Position numbers and translations under genes: made by a program
The notes under the pieces: generated by a model
Databases searched by the model: none
What the model saw: the letters and a program-made list of their open reading frames with translations, nothing else
What the model was told of the DNA's origin: nothing
Origin: a bacterium HR39
GTDB taxonomy: Bacteria > Pseudomonadota > Alphaproteobacteria > Geminicoccales > Geminicoccaceae
Reading direction: 5' to 3'
DNA length: 5,074 nt
NCBI GenBank assembly: GCA_002898955.1
Contig: BEIP01000142.1
Span: 1 to 5,074 of the forward strand
Part shown: positions 1 to 5,074 of the stretch, one piece after another
Numbering within the stretch: position 1 is the stretch's first letter
Layout: every line of letters begins with the position of its first letter

Positions 1-1
1 G

Positions 2-259
2 CGGCTCTACGACTGGAGCGGCGGGCTCGTGTGGCTCGCGCCGCGCGAGGCCTGGGCCGGGGCGGGAGCGGAGCTGCGCCGCGCCCTCGAGGGCCGCGGC
101 GGCCATGCCACGCTGGTGCGCGCATCCGAGGAGGTGCGCCGGGTGGAGCGGGTGTTCCAGCCGCAGCCGGCGCCGCTCGCCGCCCTCACCCGCAGGGTGA
201 AGGAGGCCTTCGACCCGAAGCGGATCTTCAACCGCGGGCGCATGTATCCCGATCTCTGA
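2..259 (+). CDS. glcE: Glycolate oxidase FAD-binding subunit GlcE, C-terminal end (5' truncated by window)
   Basis: The reading frame is open from the window edge to a TGA at 257-259 and gives 85 residues of a protein C-terminus. Its last part (VKEAFDPKRIFNRGRMYPDL) matches the FDP-x-x-IFN-x-GR-x-Y ending typical of the FAD-linked oxidases GlcD/GlcE and their relatives. Because glcF follows after a 24-base gap, the best reading is GlcE, the second flavin-domain subunit of the membrane-associated GlcDEF complex that oxidises glycolate to glyoxylate. The visible part is the C-terminal cap and substrate domain. The N-terminal FAD-binding domain lies upstream of the window, so neither the start nor the FAD-binding motifs can be checked. 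Other FAD_binding_4 family oxidases share this tail, so the specific name rests mainly on the neighbour. Confidence 0.87.
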   Translation, partial: RLYDWSGGLVWLAPREAWAGAGAELRRALEGRGGHATLVRASEEVRRVERVFQPQPAPLAALTRRVKEAFDPKRIFNRGRMYPDL

Positions 260-283
260 ACGGCTTGCAGGCGGAACCTCCGG

Positions 284-1639
284 ATGCAGACGAACTTCCG
301 TCCCGAGCAGCTGGCCGATCCCGACGTGCGCGAATCCGAGAAGATCCTGCGCGCGTGCGTCCACTGCGGCTTCTGCACCGCCACCTGCCCCACCTACGTG
401 CTGCTGCGTGACGAGCTCGACAGCCCGCGCGGGCGCATCTACCTGATCAAGCACATGCTGGAGAACGGGCGCGTCACGCCGCGCATCGTCGAGCACATCG
501 ACCGCTGCCTTTCGTGTCTCTCCTGCATGACCACCTGTCCCTCGGGCGTGCACTACATGCACCTCGTCGACCACGCCCGGGCCTACATCGAGAAGCACCA
601 CCGCCGGCCGCTGCCCGAGCGCCTGCTGCGCCGGCTGCTCGCCACCGTGTTGCCGCGCCCCGCCCTGTTCCGCGCGAGCCTGCTGCTCGGACGCCTCGCG
701 CGACCGCTGGCGCCGCTGCTGCCCGGCCGGCTCGCGGCCCTGGTGGAGCAGCAGCCCCGGCACCTGCCCGCGCCCTCCTGGGCCGACCGGCCGCAGGTGC
801 TGAGGCCCGAGGGGCCGCGCCGCGCGCGGGTCGCGGTGCTGCCGGGCTGCGTGCAGCAGGTGATCGAGCCGGCCATCAACGAGGCGACGGTGCGGCTGCT
901 GCTGCGCACGGGCGTCGAGGTGGTGGTGCCGAAGATCTCCTGCTGCGGCGCACTCGCCCACCATCTCGGCATGGAGGAGGCGGCGAGGCGCACCGCCGCG
1001 CGGGCGGTGCGCGCGGTGGTGGCGGCGCACCGGACCGAGGCGCTCGATGCCTTCGTGGTCAACGCCTCGGGCTGCGGCGTGGTGGTGCGGGACTACGGCT
1101 TCATGTTCCGTGAGGACCCGGAGCTCGCCGGGGACGCCGCCACCGTCTCGGGCCTGATGCGCGACGTCTCGGAATTCCTCGTCGAACTCGGCCTGCCGGA
1201 GCGGGCGGTGGACGTGGACCTCACCGTCGCCTTCCACGCGCCCTGCTCGCTGCAGCACGGGCTGCGGGCGGCGGCGCCGGCCAAGCGGCTGCTCACGGAG
1301 CTGGGCCTCACGGTGCGCGAGCCGGCCGAATCCCACCTGTGCTGCGGCAGCGCCGGCACCTACTCCATCCTCCAGCCCGCGCTCGCCCGCCGGCTGCGCG
1401 CGCGGAAAAGCGGCCACCTCGCGGCCACCGGGGCCGATCTCGTCGCCACCGCCAACATCGGCTGCCTGGAATGGCTGCAGGGGGCGGACGGCCTGCCGGT
1501 GGTGCACGTGGTGCAGCTCGCCGACTGGCTCACCGGTGGCCCGGTGCCCGCCGCCATCGCCCATCTTGCCGACCGCGCGCGCCCGCGCCGGCCGCGGACC
1601 GTCGCCGCGCCGGCTTCCCCGCAGGTCGCGGTGTCCTAA
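284..1639 (+). CDS. glcF: Glycolate oxidase iron-sulfur subunit GlcF
   Basis: This 451-residue protein is the electron-transfer subunit of glycolate oxidase. It passes electrons from the flavin subunits GlcD/GlcE towards the quinone pool at the inner face of the cytoplasmic membrane. Two ferredoxin-like [4Fe-4S] motifs are visible: C25-x2-C28-x2-C31-x3-C35-P (CVHCGFCTATCP) and C75-x2-C78-x2-C81-x3-C85-P (CLSCLSCMTTCP). Two cysteine-rich CCG domains follow, with SCCGALAHH at about 219-227 and HLCCGSAGTY at 351-360. ASGCG (261-265) and TANIGC (389-394) are further conserved segments. As I recall it, E. coli GlcF starts almost identically (MQT...ILRACVHCGFCTATCPTY) but has about 407 residues. 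The difference here is partly a basic, Ala/Pro-rich tail after about residue 419. The ATG at 284 is preceded by a modest AGGCGGA ribosome-binding site near 269-275. The gene sits 24 bases after glcE, which indicates co-transcription. Confidence 0.96.
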   Translation: MQTNFRPEQLADPDVRESEKILRACVHCGFCTATCPTYVLLRDELDSPRGRIYLIKHMLENGRVTPRIVEHIDRCLSCLSCMTTCPSGVHYMHLVDHARAYIEKHHRRPLPERLLRRLLATVLPRPALFRASLLLGRLARPLAPLLPGRLAALVEQQPRHLPAPSWADRPQVLRPEGPRRARVAVLPGCVQQVIEPAINEATVRLLLRTGVEVVVPKISCCGALAHHLGMEEAARRTAARAVRAVVAAHRTEALDAFVVNASGCGVVVRDYGFMFREDPELAGDAATVSGLMRDVSEFLVELGLPERAVDVDLTVAFHAPCSLQHGLRAAAPAKRLLTELGLTVREPAESHLCCGSAGTYSILQPALARRLRARKSGHLAATGADLVATANIGCLEWLQGADGLPVVHVVQLADWLTGGPVPAAIAHLADRARPRRPRTVAAPASPQVAVS

Positions 1640-1680
1640 TGTTGCGTTCGGAACGGCCGGACACGGCTTCGGACCGGCGA

Positions 1681-1689
1681 AGGGAAGGG
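1681..1689 (+). promoter_or_regulatory. Ribosome-binding site that sets the GTG start of the response regulator
   Basis: The purine-rich stretch AGGGAAGGG lies just upstream of the GTG at 1695. It provides a Shine-Dalgarno-like AGGGA about 9 bases before the start. Between the glcF stop and this GTG the frame has no other ATG, GTG or TTG codon. Longer versions of the frame, opening inside glcF, are therefore unlikely to be the real start. Confidence 0.65.
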
Positions 1690-1694
1690 CGCCG

Positions 1695-2312
1695 GTGGCG
1701 CGCGAACGCATCGTCGAGATCGGCATCGCCGACAAGAGCCCGGTGGTGCGCACCGGGCTGCGGGCGACGCTGGGCGAGCTCGGCGGCGTGGCCATCGTCT
1801 TCGAGGCGGACGACGGCGAGCGCTTCCTCGAGGCCATCGCCCGCTTTCCGGTCGAGGTCGGCGTGATCGGCTGGGAGATGCCGTACATGGGCGGGCGCGA
1901 GGTGCTGGAGGCCCTGGCCGCGCGCGGCAACGGTCCGCCCATCGTGGTCTATACCGGAACCCGCGATCCCGAGGCGCCGGCCGAGGCCCTGCGGCTCGGG
2001 GCCGCCGCCTTCGTCGGCAAGCACGAGCCGCCCCGCCGCCTGCTGGAGGCGATCCGCGCCGCCGCCGAGGGACGCATGACGTTCCCGCGTATGGACGTGC
2101 GGCAGGTGGTGCGCGATCCGCTGGCCGATCTCACCCCGCGCGAGCGCGAACTGCTGCGCGCGCTCGGTGCCGGCCTCACCAACGCCGAGCTGGCCCGCCG
2201 CTTCGGCGTGTCGGTCAACACCGTCAAGTTCCACCTGCGCAACCTGTTCGAGAAGATCGGCGCGCGCAACCGGGCGCACGCCGTGGAGATCTACGCGAGG
2301 CGCCGTGGCTGA
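1695..2312 (+). CDS. LuxR/NarL-family response regulator with a degenerate, Asp-less receiver
   Basis: This 205-residue protein has a receiver-like domain (about 6-122), a short linker, and a LuxR-type helix-turn-helix (about 146-203), so it should bind DNA and control transcription in the cytoplasm. The HTH is canonical: LTPRERELLRALGAGLTNAE, then LARRFGVSVNTVKFHLRNLF with the recognition helix near 173-183. The receiver keeps Thr87 (VVYTGT) and Lys109 (FVGK). The phospho-accepting Asp is replaced by Gly59 (GVIGWEMPYMGG, where relatives read V-L-x-D-x-x-M-P-x-M-x-G), and the second Asp of the N-terminal acidic pair is Lys14 (ADKSP instead of DDHP). Conventional phosphorylation is therefore unlikely. 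The start is the GTG at 1695. The gene lies 55 bases after glcF and overlaps ubiG by 8 bases, so it is probably in the same operon. No histidine kinase is visible. The target genes are unknown; control of the surrounding glycolate/quinone genes is an inference. Confidence 0.9.
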   Translation: MARERIVEIGIADKSPVVRTGLRATLGELGGVAIVFEADDGERFLEAIARFPVEVGVIGWEMPYMGGREVLEALAARGNGPPIVVYTGTRDPEAPAEALRLGAAAFVGKHEPPRRLLEAIRAAAEGRMTFPRMDVRQVVRDPLADLTPRERELLRALGAGLTNAELARRFGVSVNTVKFHLRNLFEKIGARNRAHAVEIYARRRG

Positions 2313-3054
2313 GACGCTGGACTACGACGAGCTGGAAAAGTTCGGGGACCTGGGCGAGGCCTGGTGGGACCCCGAGGGGCCCATGCGGCCGCTCCATCTC
2401 CTGCAGCCGACCCGCATGGCGTGGATCCGCGAACAGGCGGTGCGCCACTTCGGCGGCGACCCGAAGGCGCGCCGGCCCTTGGAGGGCCTGCGGGCGCTCG
2501 ATGTGGGCTGTGGCGGCGGGCTCAGCTGCGAGCCGCTCGCCCGGCTCGGGGCGCGGGTGGTGGGCATCGACCCGGTCCGCCGCAACATCGAGGTGGCGCG
2601 CGAGCACGCCCGCGGGGCGGGACTTTCCATCGACTACCGCATCGCCACCGTCGAGGACCTGTATGTGCGCCACGAGACCTTCGATCTGGTCCTGGCCCTC
2701 GAGGTGGTGGAGCACGTGCCCGATCCGGCCGAGTTCCTCGGCGAGGCGGCAGGTCTGGTGGCGCCGGGCGGCATGCTGATCCTCTCCACCCTCTCGCGCA
2801 CCCTGCGCGCGCTGCTGCTCGGGGTGGTGGCCGCCGAGTTCCTGCTGGGCTGGCTTCCGCCCGGCACCCACGACTGGCGGCGTTTCCTGAAGCCCTCGGA
2901 GGTGGCGGCCATGCTGCGCGCCCACGGGCTGCTCGCGATCGCCACCACCGGGCTGGTCTTCGATCCGGCCCACGAGCGCTTCGAGCGCTCGCGCGATCTC
3001 TCGGTCAACTACATGCTGGCGGCGGTGCGCCCGCCGGAAGGGGCGAAGGCATGA
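2305..3054 (+). CDS. ubiG: Ubiquinone biosynthesis O-methyltransferase UbiG
   Basis: This 249-residue class I SAM-dependent methyltransferase carries out both O-methylations of the ubiquinone head group: 3-demethylubiquinol to ubiquinol, and the earlier polyprenyl-catechol step. The N-terminus has the UbiG signature KFGDLGEAWWDPEGPMRPLH (12-31). SAM motif I is LDVGCGGGLS (65-74), an acidic residue at the end of the next strand is Asp89 (VVGIDP), and the conserved LEVVEHVPDP spans 132-141. Other family hallmarks are APGG (153-156), STLSRT (161-166), PPGTHDWRRFLKP (185-197) and the ending DLSVNYMLA (231-239). The length is close to E. coli UbiG (240). The GTG at 2305 gives the family-typical N-terminus, with a short GAGG at 2297-2300. 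It overlaps the regulator's stop by 8 bases, suggesting translational coupling. An upstream start at 2167 would read through the regulator in another frame and is not credible. Confidence 0.95.
   Translation: MAETLDYDELEKFGDLGEAWWDPEGPMRPLHLLQPTRMAWIREQAVRHFGGDPKARRPLEGLRALDVGCGGGLSCEPLARLGARVVGIDPVRRNIEVAREHARGAGLSIDYRIATVEDLYVRHETFDLVLALEVVEHVPDPAEFLGEAAGLVAPGGMLILSTLSRTLRALLLGVVAAEFLLGWLPPGTHDWRRFLKPSEVAAMLRAHGLLAIATTGLVFDPAHERFERSRDLSVNYMLAAVRPPEGAKA
3036..3043 (+). promoter_or_regulatory. Ribosome-binding site of the glycerate kinase gene, inside the end of ubiG
   Basis: GGAAGGGG ends 7 bases before the ATG at 3051 and lies within the last codons of ubiG. It supports the ATG that overlaps the ubiG stop (ATGA). 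The alternative, a start far upstream in the same open frame (which stays open from about 2364), would duplicate the ubiG coding region in another frame. Confidence 0.7.
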
Positions 3055-4328
3055 GCGTTCCCGACCCGCGCGGACTGCTGGTGGAGCTCTTCCGCGCCGC
3101 GGTGGCGGCGGCCGATCCGGCCCGCGTGGTCCCGCCGCACCTGCCCTCGACACCGCCGCGCGGGCGCACGGTGGTGGTGGGTGCCGGCAAGGCCGCGGCG
3201 GCCATGGCGAAGGCCGTCGAGGACCACTTACCCGCTCCCGTGGAGGGGCTGGTGGTCACCCGCTACGGCCACGCCGTGCCCTGCCGGTCCATCGAGGTGG
3301 TGGAGGCGGGCCATCCCGTCCCCGACGAGGCGGCACCGGCCGCCGCGCGGCGCATCCTCGAGCTCGTCTCCGCCTGCGGCGAGGACGACCTCGTGCTGGC
3401 GCTGATCTCCGGCGGCGGATCCAGCCTGCTGTCGCTGCCGGCGCGGGGGCTGGAGCTTTCGGACCTGCAGGCGGTGAACCGCGCGCTGCTCGCGGCGGGG
3501 GCGACCATCCACGAGATGAACTGCGTGCGCCGGCATCTCTCGGCCATCGCCGGCGGGCGGCTCGCGGTGGCGGCCTGGCCCGCGCCGGTGCTCACCCTCG
3601 CCATCTCCGACGTGCCGGGCGACGATCCCGCCACCATCGCCTCGGGGCCCACGGTTCCCGATCCCACCACCTGCGCCGATGCCCTCGCCATCCTCGACCA
3701 CTACCGCATCGCCGTGCCGGAGCGGGTGCGGGCGCATCTCGAGCACTGCGAGGACGAGACGCCCAAGCCGGGCGATCCGCGCCTGTCCCGTTCCACCGTC
3801 CGCCTGGTGGCGCGGCCGCTGCAGTCCCTCGAGGCGGCGGCCGCACGGGCCCGCGAGGTCGGTCTCGGCGTGCTGATTCTGGGCGATGCCATCGAGGGCG
3901 AGGCGCTCGAGGCGGGACGGGTGCACGCCGGCATCGCCCGCTCCTGCCGCGAGCACGGCCTGCCGCTCGCCCCGCCCTGCGTCCTGCTCTCGGGCGGCGA
4001 GACCACGGTCACGGTGCGCGGCCGCGGACGCGGCGGGCGCAATGTCGAGTTCCTGCTGGGCTTCGCCCTGGCGCTGCGCGGGGTGGACGGCGTCTTCGCG
4101 CTCGCCGACGACACGGCCGGCATCGACGGCACCGGCGAGGCGGGCGGGGGGGTGGTCACGCCCGACACGCTGGGGCGGGCCCGGGCCGCCGGCGTCGATC
4201 CCCGGGCGCATCTGGCCGACAACGACGCGCTCGGCTTCTTCGAGGCGCTCGGTGACGTGCTGATCACCGGCCCCACCCTCACCAACGTCAACGACTTCCG
4301 GGCCGTCCTGGTGGTGGCCGGGGCGTGA
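3051..4328 (+). CDS. gckA: Glycerate 2-kinase, GckA/TtuD (MOFRL) family
   Basis: This 425-residue protein is a class II glycerate kinase, expected to phosphorylate D-glycerate with ATP to 2-phosphoglycerate in the cytoplasm. The N-terminal domain contains VVVGAGKAAAAMA (41-53), with Lys47 in the position proposed as active-site lysine in this family, then EAGHPVPDE (85-93), LISGGGSSLL (118-127), INE-like IHEMNCVRRHLSAIAGGRLA (153-172) and SDVPGDDPATIASGPTVPDP (186-205). The C-terminal MOFRL domain contains LLSGGETTVTVRGRGRGGRN (312-331), VEFLLGFALAL (332-342) and TGPTLTNVNDFRAVLV (406-421). One oddity is that the usual T-D-G-x-D-G loop reads TAGIDG (355-360), with Ala356 for Asp. Family members are often annotated as hydroxypyruvate reductase TtuD, but the fold is the kinase one. 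The gene overlaps ubiG through ATGA and completes a glycolate-to-glycerate salvage theme with glcEF. The symbol is by family; ttuD or garK-like names are also used. Confidence 0.93.
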   Translation: MSVPDPRGLLVELFRAAVAAADPARVVPPHLPSTPPRGRTVVVGAGKAAAAMAKAVEDHLPAPVEGLVVTRYGHAVPCRSIEVVEAGHPVPDEAAPAAARRILELVSACGEDDLVLALISGGGSSLLSLPARGLELSDLQAVNRALLAAGATIHEMNCVRRHLSAIAGGRLAVAAWPAPVLTLAISDVPGDDPATIASGPTVPDPTTCADALAILDHYRIAVPERVRAHLEHCEDETPKPGDPRLSRSTVRLVARPLQSLEAAAARAREVGLGVLILGDAIEGEALEAGRVHAGIARSCREHGLPLAPPCVLLSGGETTVTVRGRGRGGRNVEFLLGFALALRGVDGVFALADDTAGIDGTGEAGGGVVTPDTLGRARAAGVDPRAHLADNDALGFFEALGDVLITGPTLTNVNDFRAVLVVAGA

Positions 4329-4440
4329 ATCACGCGGATTTGGCGCACATTGCGTCGAAAGGTGCTTGAAACGCCGTGCGAAGCGGTTAGGTGATGCACG
4401 TGCGATCAGTCTCCGGACCGGGTCTTCCTCGCACGCGCAC

Positions 4441-4455
4441 CGATCGGCACGATCG
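4441..4455 (+). repeat. Short palindromic hairpin (CGATCG-GCA-CGATCG)
   Basis: Two copies of the self-complementary hexamer CGATCG are separated by GCA. They can form a 6-bp stem with a 3-base loop, or represent two adjacent palindromic sites. There is no T-run after it, so it is not an intrinsic terminator. It may be an operator, a structured part of a leader RNA, or chance in a GC-rich region. Confidence 0.3.
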
Positions 4456-4600
4456 TCCGGGAACGGCGGCGAGGGTCCGGAAAGACGCGCGTTCGATCCG
4501 TGACAGTCGAGACAGCGAGATCAGACCCGGCTGCGGCGTCCCGGTCCGGAACGCGGTGGAATCGCGTACGATCCCGCCACACGGGCGATCCGCCCACATC

Positions 4601-4609
4601 GGGAGGTGA
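4601..4609 (+). promoter_or_regulatory. Ribosome-binding site of the 3'-edge gene
   Basis: GGGAGGTGA is an excellent match to the anti-Shine-Dalgarno sequence. It ends 10 bases before the ATG at 4620, which is slightly long but workable. A second purine patch, AGGACAG, lies closer (4611-4617). The strong site supports the frame that opens at 4620 as a real gene even though its product is not recognised. Confidence 0.65.
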
Positions 4610-4619
4610 CAGGACAGCG

Positions 4620-5074
4620 ATGTTTCCCTACCGGCGCGGTGCCAACAGGAAGCGCAGCGGCAAGCAGCGTCGTCGGCGCGAAGGCGGTCGGCGACTTCCC
4701 AACAGTCCGCAGGAACTGCTGACGCTGCTGCAGCCGGCCACCAAGGCGCTGGCCCAGGTGCTGGCCGGCCAGGCGAAGCCTTCGGGACAGATCGTGCACG
4801 CGCGCAACGTCCTCGCCCAGGCCGAGCGTCTGGTGGCGGAGGGTGCGGTGGACCGCCTGCCGCCCGCGAAGCGCGAGGAGTTCCACGAACAGCTCGCGCG
4901 CCTCAAGCTCACCGTCACCGACTACGAGAGCCAGTACGGCGGCGAACAGGGCGCGGTCGAGCGGACGCCCGAGGACGAAGAGGAGGAGCTCGTGGTCGAG
5001 GCGGCGCCGCGCCGCGAGGTCTCGGCCGAGAAGCTGCGGGCGCTGGCCCTGGCGCTGGCCGCCAGCACGCGCGC
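4620..5074 (+). CDS. Hypothetical protein, N-terminal part (truncated by window end)
   Basis: The frame starts at ATG 4620 and stays open for 151 codons to the window edge. I do not recognise the product. The first 25 residues are strongly basic and rich in Arg/Lys (RRGANRKRSGKQRRRREGGRR at about 5-25), with no hydrophobic signal peptide or membrane segment. Residues about 29-105 look helical and charged, with heptad-like leucines (QELLTLLQPATKALAQVLAG, then ARNVLAQAERLVAEGAVDRL). A very acidic segment follows (PEDEEEEL, 117-124), and then another Ala/Leu-rich helical stretch (SAEKLRALALALAAS). The basic tail would suit contact with nucleic acid or another polyanion, but this is inference only. 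It has a strong ribosome-binding site and its own 291-base upstream region, so it is probably not part of the glycolate operon. The coding-like third-position GC from about codon 30 onward supports it as real. Confidence 0.7.
   Translation, partial: MFPYRRGANRKRSGKQRRRREGGRRLPNSPQELLTLLQPATKALAQVLAGQAKPSGQIVHARNVLAQAERLVAEGAVDRLPPAKREEFHEQLARLKLTVTDYESQYGGEQGAVERTPEDEEEELVVEAAPRREVSAEKLRALALALAASTR

Larger units (their letters stand above)
4329..4619 (+). other. Non-coding gap and leader between the glycerate kinase and the next gene
   Basis: This 291-base stretch has roughly 65% GC by hand count, clearly below the flanking genes. It must hold the end of the glcEF-gckA transcript and the promoter of the downstream gene, but neither is clear. 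No GC-rich hairpin followed by a T-run is visible. The weak candidate promoter boxes are TTGAAA at 4366-4371 with GGTGAT at 4390-4395 (18-base spacer, poor -10), and a lone TACGAT -10-like box at 4567-4572. Short palindromic elements are present: CGATCG twice at 4441-4455, CCGGGTCT at 4418-4425 answered by AGACCCGG at 4523-4530, and GGTCCGGAA at 4473-4481 and 4543-4551. A 72-codon open frame (4391-4609) is judged spurious. No tRNA or known riboswitch is recognised. Confidence 0.6.

Noticed and set aside
1656..1678. Hairpin in the glcF-regulator gap (GCCGG/CCGGC)
   Set aside because: A 5-bp stem with a 13-base loop is expected by chance at this GC content, and there is no T-run.
1536..1694. 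N-terminal extension of the regulator starting at ATG 1536 inside glcF
   Set aside because: It overlaps about 100 bases of glcF in another frame and encodes Arg/Pro-rich filler. The receiver domain begins naturally after GTG 1695, which has its own ribosome-binding site.
2364..3050. Long upstream extension of the glycerate kinase frame through ubiG
   Set aside because: The translation is Ala/Arg/Gly-rich shadow sequence of ubiG. The family N-terminus starts at ATG 3051 with a good ribosome-binding site and an ATGA overlap.
2224..4211. Long antisense open frames opposite ubiG and the glycerate kinase (309 and 327 codons)
   Set aside because: High-GC genes commonly give stop-free antisense frames. 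The translations are His/Arg/Gly-rich without any domain motif, and the sense strands are clear conserved genes.
4340..4353. Sigma-54-like promoter (TTGGCGCACATTGC)
   Set aside because: The GG and GC elements are present, but their spacing is two bases shorter than the strict -24/-12 geometry.
4342..4380. Possible terminator after the glycerate kinase (GCGCA-CAT-TGCGT hairpin)
   Set aside because: The stem is only about 5 bp with a wobble pair and no T-run follows, so it does not qualify as an intrinsic terminator.
4391..4609. 72-codon + strand frame in the intergenic region, and antisense frames over the same stretch
   Set aside because: There is no convincing ribosome-binding site, codon third positions are not GC-biased like the real genes, and there is no recognisable motif. 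The stop also falls within the ribosome-binding site of the next gene, which is suggestive but not enough.

Overview
The window is very GC-rich and almost fully coding. It reads as part of a proteobacterial chromosome. The ubiquinone-biosynthesis methyltransferase UbiG and the E. coli-like three-subunit glycolate oxidase point to a ubiquinone-using Gammaproteobacterium or Betaproteobacterium with high GC. The exact genus cannot be read from the sequence.

Layout: five genes on the + strand form one tight run. (1) The 3' end of glcE, the FAD-binding subunit of glycolate oxidase (to 259). (2) glcF, the iron-sulfur subunit (284-1639). (3) A LuxR/NarL-type response regulator (1695-2312) whose receiver lacks the phospho-accepting aspartate. 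(4) ubiG (2305-3054), which overlaps the regulator by 8 bases. (5) A glycerate 2-kinase of the GckA/TtuD (MOFRL) family (3051-4328), which overlaps ubiG through an ATGA junction. A 291-base non-coding stretch follows, clearly lower in GC than the genes. It leads into the 5' end of an unrecognised gene (from 4620) that runs off the window.

How the genes fit together (inference): glycolate oxidase converts glycolate to glyoxylate and passes electrons towards the quinone pool. UbiG makes the ubiquinone that can accept them. Glycerate 2-kinase returns glycerate derived from glyoxylate to central metabolism as 2-phosphoglycerate. This is the bacterial glycerate route for salvaging glycolate, useful for example for disposing of photorespiratory 2-phosphoglycolate in an autotroph. 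Glyoxylate carboligase and tartronate semialdehyde reductase, the steps in between, are not in the window.

The most unusual element is the regulator embedded in this run. Its DNA-binding half looks intact, but the receiver has Gly where the phosphorylated Asp should be and Lys in place of one acidic-pocket Asp. It is therefore probably controlled by something other than a sensor kinase, or is constitutively active. No RNA genes, mobile elements, CRISPR arrays or convincing terminators were found.
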